This document shows positions 1 through 6,281 of a DNA stretch of 7,257 bases, one piece after another (position 1 is the first letter of the stretch; every line of letters begins with the position of its first letter). The translations under genes and the position numbers were made by a program. Source of the stretch: Actinomycetota bacterium (GTDB lineage: Bacteria; Actinomycetota; Actinomycetes; Nanopelagicales; Nanopelagicaceae); the NCBI GenBank assembly GCA_009699765.1, contig WLNN01000068.1:1-7257 (forward strand), read 5' to 3'. The notes under the pieces were generated by a model that saw only the letters and a list, made by a program, of their open reading frames with translations, had not been told where the DNA came from and ran no database searches.

Positions 1-365
1 CCTTTTCCCTTAGCTAACTGCGGAAGCCATTTATTTTTTTGTTCGGTATTTCCACCAAGAATTAAAGGTAGCGAGCCCAGCTTATTGACAGCAGGAATAA
101 GTGAAGAAGAGCCGCATACTCGTGCGATTTCTTCAATAATGATTACAACAGCTAGAGCATCCGTTCCATCGCCACCGTTTTCCGTTGGAACATGTGTGGC
201 AAAGAGACCATTTTTAAGCAATGCGTCGTGAGCTTCTTGCGGATAGCGATGATCTTCATCCACTGAATGTGCAAAGGGTTCAATTTCTTTCGCTGCAAGT
301 GCGCGCACGCTTTCGCGAAGGTCGCGGTATTCGCTAGGCAATACAAAAACATCTTTGAGACTCAC
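1..365 (-). CDS. acyl-CoA dehydrogenase, N-terminal part (cut by window edge)
   Basis: Minus-strand reading from a GTG at 365-363 gives 121 residues, still open at base 1. It begins MSLKDVFVLPSEYRDLRESV and continues with the all-helical N-terminal domain of acyl-CoA dehydrogenases: the LAAKEIEPFA segment, then PQEAHDALLKNGLFATHVPTE, GGDGTDALAVV and EEIARVCGSSS. Family members are usually about 380-400 residues, so roughly two thirds lies outside the window, including the flavin-binding strands and the catalytic glutamate. The family oxidises acyl-CoA thioesters at the alpha-beta bond with FAD; the substrate cannot be told from this fragment. The GTG start is supported by AAAGGAG seven bases upstream. 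It overlaps the stop of the upstream CopD-CtaG gene by four bases (GTGA), so the two are probably co-transcribed and translationally coupled. Family assignment is confident; the exact subfamily is not. Confidence 0.9.
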   Translation of the reverse strand, partial: MSLKDVFVLPSEYRDLRESVRALAAKEIEPFAHSVDEDHRYPQEAHDALLKNGLFATHVPTENGGDGTDALAVVIIIEEIARVCGSSSLIPAVNKLGSLPLILGGNTEQKNKWLPQLAKGK

Positions 366-2200
366 GGTTTCTCTCCTTTGAGATCGCGTTGTGCAAGTGT
401 ATTCAAATATGCGTTGTATTCGGCAAGCTCATCTGGCTCGCCCATCGCTGCTAATCGCGCTTCATTTCGGTCGATACGCACAGTCTCGCGCTTGTCGTCT
501 CGCACCCAAAGAATAAAAGTTGCAATGAGAGCCAAAATTATTGGTATCTCCCCCATCGCCCATCCAATGGTCCCACCGGCACTTTGGTCGGCAAGTAGAT
601 CTGGTAACCATGTAGTCCGTAGCGAGCCGTAATACCCACCATCAATCAAAGTTGATTCTGACATTAACGCAATCGAAAAGAATGCATGCAAACTCATGGC
701 ACCAAAAAGAATCACAATTCTCATAAGGTGTGGGTACTTACGTGGGTTCGGATCAATACCAATAATTACATTGAAAAATAGGAATCCAGCAAGGATGAAG
801 TGAATATTCATAAAAACATGACCGGCGTGGTTCTGCATTAAGTTTCCAAATAAATCAGTGAAGTAAAGAACAAAGAGTGAACCATCAAAGAGCGCGAGTG
901 CAGTTATCGGATTGGTAAGGATTACGGAATAACGTGAGTGCAACATTGTTAAGGCAAGCCCGCGAACCCCGCGTTCTTCAGGATTGCGCCCTTGCGGCAA
1001 TGTGCGCAGCGCTAAAGTAATCGGTGCACCAAGCACTAGGCCAATTGGAGCAATCATCCCTAATAACATATGTGCGACCATGTGATATTCAAATGAGAAG
1101 AGCGCATAGACGCCCAAGCCTCCTGAAGTTGCAAAATCAATCAAAGCTATTCCGGAGGCAAAGGCAACGGTGCGACCGACCGGCCAAGAATCACCACGCT
1201 TCTTTAATACAGATACACCCTTTATATAGAGCGCAACCGCGGTGATGAGAAGCGCAATCATGAGTGCATCTGGATTGTAAAGTTTAAGAATATTGATAAA
1301 CGATGGCGGTGGCGGAGTTTTGAATCCAACAACCAATTCGGCTGCGGTGAGGTTTGTAGTTTCGCCAATAGGTGGCTGGATTTGAGATAACCAACTTCCC
1401 ATCAAAACTACTGAAACCATAACCATGGCTTCCACAACAATAAGTCGAACCAGCTCTTGTAAACGAATTTGATTGCGTGAAGCTAATGATTTTCTATTTG
1501 CATATCCCATACCTATAAGAGCTATCGTAAGAATTACCTTTGCGATCACGACATAGGAGTATTGGGTATTCCACGCTGACTTATCGTTGAGGCGCGTATA
1601 TGCAGTTGCTACACCGCTAATTACGACTGCTATCGCTGCCCATAAGGCCATTACAGAGAAACGATAGAGCGCTGTAATTTTCTCTTCGCGTGGAATAAAA
1701 AGAATTCCAAAAAGACCGCCTACCCAGAGTGTTAGCGCTGCTACGTGGGTAACTAGCGCACCAACTGCCAGTTGATGGGACCCACTAGCAGCTGAGTGGC
1801 TTTGAAAAACTGGAGCGACTAAGGCAAGAATAGAGAGTCCAGTACAGATGACCACTGGAAGTGTTCGCTTTATAAGCGTGAGAGCAACAAGAACAATCGA
1901 GATAACTACCAATTGAAATAGAGTTGATTTACCGAGATCTGTCTGTGTTAGATAAGAATTAATTGTTGTAGCATCAAATGAATTCTTGAAGGATACATCC
2001 AAGATATTTGCAATTTTAAATATCACTCCCAAAAATGAAGTGATGAGCCAGAGAGCAGTAAATCTAATTGCTACTTTTTTAACTCTAATTGCAGAGGCAC
2101 TGAGGGCGCCTTCGGAATTAACAGAAAAAAACGCTATTGAAAGAAGTGTTCCAACTGTCGCGAAGGCGAGTAGGTAAAACGCGCCTTGATTGAGAATCAT
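362..2200 (-). CDS. ctaG: CopD-CtaG fusion: copper resistance/uptake membrane domain plus cytochrome c oxidase assembly domain
   Basis: A 612-residue polytopic membrane protein with about 15 hydrophobic segments by eye. Residues 1-275 match the CopD family; H135, H142 and H152 fall in the family's histidine-containing region, and THVAALTLWVGGL (151-163) is the recognisable core. A short outward linker with four prolines (P296-P299) joins it to a Caa3_CtaG domain at about 305-567. There H373 and H377 (EYHMVAHMLLGMIAP), H458, H461 and H467 (NHAGHVFMNIH) and H505 are candidate copper ligands. The last 45 residues form a charged cytoplasmic tail ending in the ELAEYNAYLNTLAQRD type sequence common in actinobacterial homologues. 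By family, CopD moves copper across the membrane and CtaG helps insert copper into cytochrome c oxidase, so the fusion probably links the two. The ATG overlaps the copC stop (ATGA) and no Shine-Dalgarno site precedes it, so translation likely depends on termination-reinitiation from copC. The gene appears intact. Confidence 0.92.
   Translation of the reverse strand: MILNQGAFYLLAFATVGTLLSIAFFSVNSEGALSASAIRVKKVAIRFTALWLITSFLGVIFKIANILDVSFKNSFDATTINSYLTQTDLGKSTLFQLVVISIVLVALTLIKRTLPVVICTGLSILALVAPVFQSHSAASGSHQLAVGALVTHVAALTLWVGGLFGILFIPREEKITALYRFSVMALWAAIAVVISGVATAYTRLNDKSAWNTQYSYVVIAKVILTIALIGMGYANRKSLASRNQIRLQELVRLIVVEAMVMVSVVLMGSWLSQIQPPIGETTNLTAAELVVGFKTPPPPSFINILKLYNPDALMIALLITAVALYIKGVSVLKKRGDSWPVGRTVAFASGIALIDFATSGGLGVYALFSFEYHMVAHMLLGMIAPIGLVLGAPITLALRTLPQGRNPEERGVRGLALTMLHSRYSVILTNPITALALFDGSLFVLYFTDLFGNLMQNHAGHVFMNIHFILAGFLFFNVIIGIDPNPRKYPHLMRIVILFGAMSLHAFFSIALMSESTLIDGGYYGSLRTTWLPDLLADQSAGGTIGWAMGEIPIILALIATFILWVRDDKRETVRIDRNEARLAAMGEPDELAEYNAYLNTLAQRDLKGEKP
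373..379 (-). promoter_or_regulatory. ribosome binding site of the acyl-CoA dehydrogenase
   Basis: On the minus strand AAAGGAG lies seven bases before the GTG at 365. It sits inside the last codons of the upstream gene. It decides the GTG start, since no ATG lies nearby in this frame. Confidence 0.75.
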
Positions 2201-2721
2201 CTGTCGCTATACAGCTTTCGAGCATATCGAGCGAGCGCAACTGTCACTACGAGAGCGGCAAGCAATAAACCTAATACAAAAATTGTTGTTCCCAAATTAT
2301 TGCCCGAAGGCGTTGGTGCCTGCGTTACCTCAGGTTGCGGTGCAACTGTTGCGACAACAGTTGGTTCTGCAAAATTAAATGTAAAAGATCCGGTAAGAGG
2401 CACATCGTTTTCGGCAAGAATTGTGTAGGTAACTGTATAAATTCCAGAACGCACAAAACTCTTCAATCCAACAACAGCCTCTGTGCCGGCGATTGTCAGA
2501 GTGCCGTCATCAACACGAATTCCAGAAGGATCGGTCACGACAACTTCATTACCGGTATCTAAAATTGGAAGTTCGGTTGTAATTGTGACCGCACTTGGAG
2601 CAGCTTGAAGGGACTGTCCCGCAGTAGGACTGGTTGCGACGAGTGAATTAGCTTCAGCGAATGTGGCACCCGAAAAGAGCAGGCCAAAAGCGATGGCTAC
2701 TACGCCTGCGACCTTCTTCAT
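2197..2721 (-). CDS. copC: CopC-like exported, membrane-anchored protein lacking copper ligands
   Basis: A 174-residue protein. Residues 1-24 are a signal peptide (KK, a hydrophobic core, then FAEA). The CopC-type beta-sandwich spans about 25-118 and includes NSLVATSPTAGQSL, which corresponds to the family's H-A-x-L-x-x-S-x-P-A-x-G-x-x-L opening. It ends with GIYTVTYTILAENDVPLTGSFTFNF, which corresponds to the family strand around the S-A-D-G-H-P motif. A Pro/Thr-rich linker (119-140) leads to a transmembrane segment (about 144-164) and a basic cytoplasmic tail. This is the usual actinobacterial layout, facing outward next to CopD. What is odd is that the protein has no His and no Cys. Asn25 stands where the N-terminal copper-binding His is expected, and Asn105 and Val107 replace the later Asp and His. 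By neighbourhood it serves the CopD-CtaG protein, but classical Cu(II) binding looks lost. It is the first gene of the minus-strand set. Confidence 0.85.
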   Translation of the reverse strand: MKKVAGVVAIAFGLLFSGATFAEANSLVATSPTAGQSLQAAPSAVTITTELPILDTGNEVVVTDPSGIRVDDGTLTIAGTEAVVGLKSFVRSGIYTVTYTILAENDVPLTGSFTFNFAEPTVVATVAPQPEVTQAPTPSGNNLGTTIFVLGLLLAALVVTVALARYARKLYSDR

Positions 2722-2726
2722 ACCTG

Positions 2727-2733
2727 CCCCCTC
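2727..2733 (-). promoter_or_regulatory. ribosome binding site of the copC-like gene
   Basis: On the minus strand GAGGGGG lies five bases before the ATG at 2721. The next in-frame upstream codons do not offer a better start, and the signal peptide begins correctly here with MKK. Confidence 0.55.
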
Positions 2734-2767
2734 ATCCGTTAATTCGCTCCAATCGTCCCACTTCTTT

Positions 2768-2773
2768 AGACTA
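2768..2773. promoter_or_regulatory. possible -10 hexamers back to back between copC-like and FmdB genes
   Basis: The stretch TAGACTA at 2767-2773 reads TAGACT on the plus strand and TAGTCT on the minus strand, both of the TANNNT type. On the minus strand it would give a leader of roughly 40 bases for the copC-like gene. On the plus strand the leader to the FmdB gene would be about 70 bases and would include the inverted repeat at 2789-2818. No convincing -35 element was found for either, so this is a weak call. Confidence 0.25.
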
Positions 2774-2788
2774 TGGCACTAGTCCAAA

Positions 2789-2818
2789 CGCATGTGATTT
2801 CCCTCCGCAAATCATGCG
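2789..2818. repeat. imperfect inverted repeat upstream of the FmdB gene
   Basis: CGCATG (2789-2794), a two-base bulge TG, and ATTT (2797-2800) pair with AAAT (2809-2812) and CATGCG (2813-2818) around an eight-base loop CCCTCCGC. This gives ten pairs with one bulge. It lies 17 bases before the probable ribosome binding site of the FmdB gene. It has no T-run, so it is not a standard terminator. It could be an operator or a leader hairpin, or it could be chance. Confidence 0.35.
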
Positions 2819-2834
2819 CGAGTAGATACGAGAA

Positions 2835-2840
2835 GAAAGG
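2835..2840 (+). promoter_or_regulatory. ribosome binding site of the FmdB gene
   Basis: The purine run AGAAGAAAGG ends at 2840, nine bases before the ATG at 2850. GAAAGG is the likely pairing core. It supports the 67-residue start over longer readings. Confidence 0.5.
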
Positions 2841-2849
2841 TCTGACCCG

Positions 2850-3053
2850 ATGCCTACTTATCAATATGCATGTAGCGCTTGTGGCCATGCCTTCGAGCTC
2901 TTTCAATCCTTTAGCGATGCCACCCTCACCGAATGTCCGCAATGCAAAGGTGAGGTCAAGAAGGTTTATAGCAATGTTGGAGTTGTCTTTAAGGGCTCTG
3001 GTTTCTATAAGACTGATTCAGCGCCTAAGCCGCCATCTGGTGACAAGTCCTAA
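2850..3053 (+). CDS. FmdB family zinc-ribbon protein
   Basis: A 67-residue soluble protein that starts MPTYQYACSACGHAFELFQS, the hallmark N-terminus of FmdB/CxxC_CxxC_SSSS regulatory-type proteins. Two CxxC knuckles, C8/C11 and C29/C32 (CSAC and CPQC), form a zinc ribbon. They are followed by the conserved block VGVVFKGSGFYKTD (residues 43-56) and a short Pro/Ser tail. Length and motif order match small actinobacterial members, so the gene looks complete. The family is named after a putative regulator in the fmd formamide/methylamine locus, but its molecular role is not established, and a nucleic-acid or regulatory function is only a guess. The gene stands alone on the plus strand. It is divergent from the copC-like gene and converges with the 46-residue ORF 32 bases downstream. 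Confidence 0.93.
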   Translation: MPTYQYACSACGHAFELFQSFSDATLTECPQCKGEVKKVYSNVGVVFKGSGFYKTDSAPKPPSGDKS

Positions 3054-3085
3054 CTATTGATTATTGCAAGCGTTAGTTATTCCGA

Positions 3086-3226
3086 TTATTCGTTGTGATG
3101 TGGCGGGCGATCGCCTTTAATTTCTTCTTCGCGACGTCGGTCTTCATTCTGATCTTCACGAGGGTCGCGCTCATCTTCGGTGGTCTCAGGAAAGATTTTG
3201 CTCACACTTTCCACCTTTTCTCTCAT
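3086..3226 (-). CDS. small, highly charged hypothetical protein (46 aa)
   Basis: Minus-strand reading from the ATG at 3226 to TAA at 3086 gives 46 residues: MREKVESVSKIFPETTEDER, then an Asp/Glu/Arg-rich middle, and an end of GDRPPHHNE. More than half the residues are charged, with no membrane segment or cysteine, so it is probably soluble and disordered. I believe similar short acidic proteins ending in a RPPHH-like motif occur in other Actinobacteria, but this is from memory. The start is uncertain. The ATG at 3226 has only GAGAG four bases upstream. A GTG at 3205 has AAAAGGTGG five bases before it and would give 39 residues beginning SKIFPETT. No function is proposed. It converges with the FmdB gene and diverges from the MMPL gene. 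Confidence 0.6.
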   Translation of the reverse strand: MREKVESVSKIFPETTEDERDPREDQNEDRRREEEIKGDRPPHHNE

Positions 3227-3288
3227 GTTTCTCTCATAACTAACTTTAGAACTCTACTGGCCTGGCCTACTAGGTAAGTCGCATCCTC

Positions 3289-3294
3289 CATAAT
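3289..3294 (+). promoter_or_regulatory. -10 element for a leaderless MMPL transcript
   Basis: CATAAT (five of six bases of TATAAT) ends six bases before the ATG at 3301, which would put transcription start at or next to the A of the start codon. No Shine-Dalgarno sequence lies in the 20 bases upstream. No good -35 element is visible. Confidence 0.5.
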
Positions 3295-3300
3295 AGACCT

Positions 3301-5403
3301 ATGTTTAGAAGACTTGGTCAATTCGCTGTTCGCCGCAAGAAAATCGCCGTCATAGTTTTTATCATTTCGATTCTCTTTGCGGGGGCGATCGGCTCTCAAG
3401 TTTTCAACCGTCTTGATTCAGGCGGGTATTCAATTGCATCGAGTGACTCTTCTAAGGTTTACGACTACATCAGCAAGACACTTAAAGAATCTGACCCTGT
3501 TGTAGTTGTCATGGTTGATGCTGCAGCTGATGTAAATGATCCTTCGGTAGCTGCTCGAGCAGTTGCTCTTGAAAAGAAGATGGCCGCAGAAGATGGCGTT
3601 TCAAAAACTTTCTCTTATTGGTCTGCGGCAGGAGCCGCTTCGCTAAAATCGAGTGATGGAAAAGCTGCCTATATTTTGATTTACGGAGATAACGAAGCCT
3701 TTAGTCCGAAGAGCCAAGAACTCGGAAAGATTTTCCAAAAGAAATATGATGGCAAAGTAGATGGCTTCACTCTTTATGCAGGTGGCTTTGGAGTTATCGG
3801 AAATGCAATCACCGAGAAAATTAGTAAAGATCTCACGTTATCTGAATCCATTTCGATTCCATTGACTTTCATCCTTCTCGCATTTGTCTTTGGCGCCTTA
3901 GCGGCCTCGGCAATGCCACTTATTGTCGGCGTATCAGCGATTCTCGGTGCTTTCTTCATCTTGTATCTGCTCACGCTCTTTACTGATGTCAGTATCTACG
4001 CACTCAACCTGACTACAGGTATGGGTCTTGGGCTCGGTATTGATTATGCACTTTTGATGGTTAATCGTTTCCGTGAAGAGTTACATCATGGCAAAAGTGT
4101 TGAAGATTCAATTGTTACAATGATGTCGACTGCCGGAAAAACTGTTTTCTACTCTGGCCTTACCGTGCTTGTGACTTTGATGTCACTTATTTTCTTTCCA
4201 CTGCCATTCTTAAAGTCATTCGGCTATGCGGGGGTTTCTGTAGTTGCACTTGCTGTTGTGGGAGCACTTTGCGGATTGCCACCAATTCTTGCGCTGATTG
4301 GCGAAAATATTGATAAGGGAGTTATTCGACGAAGTGCGATAACACCGAAAGAAGAGGGACGTTGGGCTGATACCGCTCGCTTTGTGATGCGTCGTCCTGT
4401 AACTGTCACAGTACTTTCACTATTGGTTCTTGGAATTCTTGCCTCACCTCTCGCAGGTGCAAAATTCTCACAGACGGATTCTCGTACCCTGCCTGCATCA
4501 AATCCAGCTGCAATCGCAACTGCCATGCAAGCCGAGAGATTTCCAGGACAAACCGGTAACCCGATTGAAATTATTGTTACTGGTGGCGCGAGTAAATCAG
4601 AAGAGGTTTCTACATACACAGCAAACCTTGCAAAGGTAGATGGAATTGTTCTTGTCACTCCTGCACGAGTCATCGGAAATGATTTACGAATTAACGCCAT
4701 CCACTCAATGCTTCCTCGATCACCTGAAGCACAGCAATTAATACATGATGTCCGCGATTTGAAGTCTCCAGAAGGAACGCTTGTCGGCGGAGTTGCAGCT
4801 GATTACACAGATTCGCAAGACGGTATTGCATCTACCCTTCCGCTCGCATTTGGGTGGATTGCAATCAGCGTGCTTATTCTTCTCTTCCTCTTCACCGGTT
4901 CAATCATTTTGCCAATCAAGGCAATCATCCTCAATGTGCTTTCTCTTGCGGCGACCCTGGGTGTGCTCACCTGGGTATTTATCGATGGACACCTGCAATG
5001 GCTAGTCGGATCATTTACCGTTACCGGCTCACTTGATACTTCAATTGTTATTTTGATTGCCGTTGTTGTTTTCGGTCTCTCAATGGATTATGAAGTTTTC
5101 TTACTCTCTCGAATCAGAGAAGAACATGATGCAGGAAAATCCAATATAGATGCGGTAGCAGTTGGATTACAGAGATCAGCGAGAATCATTACAGCTGCTG
5201 CAGTTCTTCTAGCAGTTGTCTTCGCATCATTTGTCTTGAGCGGCGTTACATCGATTAAATCAATGGGATTTGGTGTGGCACTTGCAGTACTTCTTGATGC
5301 AACCATTGTTAGAGGCCTATTAGTGCCTGCTCTAATGAGACTATTTGGCGAACGTAACTGGTGGGCACCAGAGAGTCTTAAGCGTTTTACGATTAAACAT
5401 TAA
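3301..5403 (+). CDS. MMPL family (RND superfamily) transporter
   Basis: A 700-residue inner-membrane protein with two repeated halves. Each half has one transmembrane segment, an outward porter-like domain, then five more segments. Segment 1 is at about 14-34, the first outer domain at 35-180, and segments 2-6 at about 183-334. Segment 7 is at 366-388, the second outer domain at 389-510, and segments 8-12 at about 512-676. The Asp-Tyr pairs expected in the proton path of MMPL proteins are both present: D248-Y249 in GLGLGIDYALLMVNRFREE and D596-Y597 in FGLSMDYEVFLLSRIREE. The family uses the proton gradient to export lipids, lipopeptides or drugs; the substrate here is unknown. The length is close to compact actinobacterial members and lacks the long C-terminal tail of mycobacterial MmpL3. 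The start fits the basic MFRRLGQFAVRRKK membrane-anchor sequence and appears leaderless. purU follows after 17 bases. Confidence 0.93.
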   Translation: MFRRLGQFAVRRKKIAVIVFIISILFAGAIGSQVFNRLDSGGYSIASSDSSKVYDYISKTLKESDPVVVVMVDAAADVNDPSVAARAVALEKKMAAEDGVSKTFSYWSAAGAASLKSSDGKAAYILIYGDNEAFSPKSQELGKIFQKKYDGKVDGFTLYAGGFGVIGNAITEKISKDLTLSESISIPLTFILLAFVFGALAASAMPLIVGVSAILGAFFILYLLTLFTDVSIYALNLTTGMGLGLGIDYALLMVNRFREELHHGKSVEDSIVTMMSTAGKTVFYSGLTVLVTLMSLIFFPLPFLKSFGYAGVSVVALAVVGALCGLPPILALIGENIDKGVIRRSAITPKEEGRWADTARFVMRRPVTVTVLSLLVLGILASPLAGAKFSQTDSRTLPASNPAAIATAMQAERFPGQTGNPIEIIVTGGASKSEEVSTYTANLAKVDGIVLVTPARVIGNDLRINAIHSMLPRSPEAQQLIHDVRDLKSPEGTLVGGVAADYTDSQDGIASTLPLAFGWIAISVLILLFLFTGSIILPIKAIILNVLSLAATLGVLTWVFIDGHLQWLVGSFTVTGSLDTSIVILIAVVVFGLSMDYEVFLLSRIREEHDAGKSNIDAVAVGLQRSARIITAAAVLLAVVFASFVLSGVTSIKSMGFGVALAVLLDATIVRGLLVPALMRLFGERNWWAPESLKRFTIKH

Positions 5404-5414
5404 GGCTCTAGAAT
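5386..5414 (+). promoter_or_regulatory. promoter of purU inside the MMPL gene end, leaderless
   Basis: TTTACG at 5386-5391 (four matches to TTGACA), a 17-base spacer and TAGAAT at 5409-5414 form a plausible promoter whose start would fall at the purU ATG (5421). The -35 lies in the last codons of the MMPL gene. There is no Shine-Dalgarno site before purU, which agrees with a leaderless message. Confidence 0.5.
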
Positions 5415-5420
5415 TTCCTA

Positions 5421-6260
5421 ATGGATCTCATAGCTTCTCTCCAATGTGCTGACCAGCCAGGCATCGTTCATGCGATGACTAGTGCTGTGCTTGCAGCCGA
5501 AGGAAACATTATTGAGAACCAACAATTCACAGACCACAGCACAAATACCTTTGTGATGCGCACTCGCTTTGAGTCTGCGCAAGGACTTGAGAAAGCCACA
5601 ACCATTCTGCAGGCGGGTCTTGCTCGATTTAATCCTTCACTTCATATCCGACAGACTAGTGACAAGCCTCGTGCGCTAATTCTCGTCACCAAAGAGAGCC
5701 ACTGTCTTCGCGATTTGCTGTATTTGCTCGAACTCAATGAATTACCTATCGAAATTCCATTAGTTATTTCTAACCGAGAAGATTTAAGAGATCTTGTTGA
5801 AGGGCACGGAATCCCTTTCCTTTATATTCCGATTGATGCATCCAACAAAGCATCACAAGAAAAAGTCATTCTGGATAAAATCGCAGAGAATAAAGTTGAT
5901 TTCGTTGTCTTAGCTCGTTACATGCAAATTCTCTCTTCAGATTTCTGTGCCGCGCTCCCCGGTCGTATCATCAATATTCATCACTCATTTTTGCCAGGAT
6001 TTAAGGGCGCTAAGCCTTATCACCAGGCACATGATCGCGGCGTAAAAATTATTGGAGCTACCGCTCACTTTGTGACAGCAGATTTAGATGAAGGTCCAAT
6101 TATCGAACAAGATGTTGCACATGTCGGCCACACAGCAACTCCAGAGCAATTAGTCTCACTTGGTCGTGACATTGAACGCCGAGTTCTCTCTCGCGCAGTC
6201 AGACTCTACGCCGAAGATCGTATTTTCATCGTTGGCCACCGCACAGTTGTATTTGCCTAG
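5421..6260 (+). CDS. purU: formyltetrahydrofolate deformylase
   Basis: A 279-residue soluble enzyme of the usual PurU length. It hydrolyses 10-formyl-tetrahydrofolate to tetrahydrofolate and formate, which balances one-carbon pools and can feed formate to purine synthesis. Residues 1-75 form an ACT domain (LQCADQPGIVHAMTSAV), the likely regulatory part. Residues 82-279 are the formyltransferase-type catalytic domain. The catalytic triad of the family is present: N185 and H187 in INIHHSFLPGFKGAKPY, and D223 in DLDEGPIIEQ. ARYMQILS (165-172) is the typical PurU segment just before it. The start is set by the ACT domain beginning within eight residues and by the -10 hexamer six bases upstream. 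Its position behind the MMPL gene does not suggest a functional link. The small membrane protein gene follows after 21 bases and may share its transcript. Confidence 0.96.
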   Translation: MDLIASLQCADQPGIVHAMTSAVLAAEGNIIENQQFTDHSTNTFVMRTRFESAQGLEKATTILQAGLARFNPSLHIRQTSDKPRALILVTKESHCLRDLLYLLELNELPIEIPLVISNREDLRDLVEGHGIPFLYIPIDASNKASQEKVILDKIAENKVDFVVLARYMQILSSDFCAALPGRIINIHHSFLPGFKGAKPYHQAHDRGVKIIGATAHFVTADLDEGPIIEQDVAHVGHTATPEQLVSLGRDIERRVLSRAVRLYAEDRIFIVGHRTVVFA

Positions 6261-6281
6261 ATAGATTAGGGACGCTCTGCA

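Noticed and set aside
152..352. Minus-strand 66-codon frame inside the acyl-CoA dehydrogenase
   Set aside because: It is out of frame with the recognisable dehydrogenase sequence and has no ribosome site or motif.
267..632. Plus-strand open frame of 121 codons
   Set aside because: It lies antisense to the acyl-CoA dehydrogenase and CopD-CtaG genes, both of which have clear family motifs; its product is low in hydrophobic order and shows no motif.
2773..3060. Plus-strand 95-codon frame overlapping the FmdB gene
   Set aside because: The FmdB frame carries both CxxC motifs and the conserved VFKGSGFYKTD block; this other frame has none.
3051..3079. TAACTA/TAGTTA inverted repeat after the FmdB stop as a terminator
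   Set aside because: The stem is only six mostly A-T pairs around a 17-base loop with no T-run, so it is unlikely to terminate transcription.
3095..3277. Plus-strand 60-codon frame with hydrophobic residues
   Set aside because: It is the antisense of the charged 46-residue ORF; Glu and Asp codons read backwards give Phe, Leu and Ile, which explains the apparent membrane character.
4224..4700. Minus-strand 158-codon frame within the MMPL gene
   Set aside because: It is fully antisense to a strongly supported transporter gene, with a Thr/Ser/Arg-rich product and no motif.
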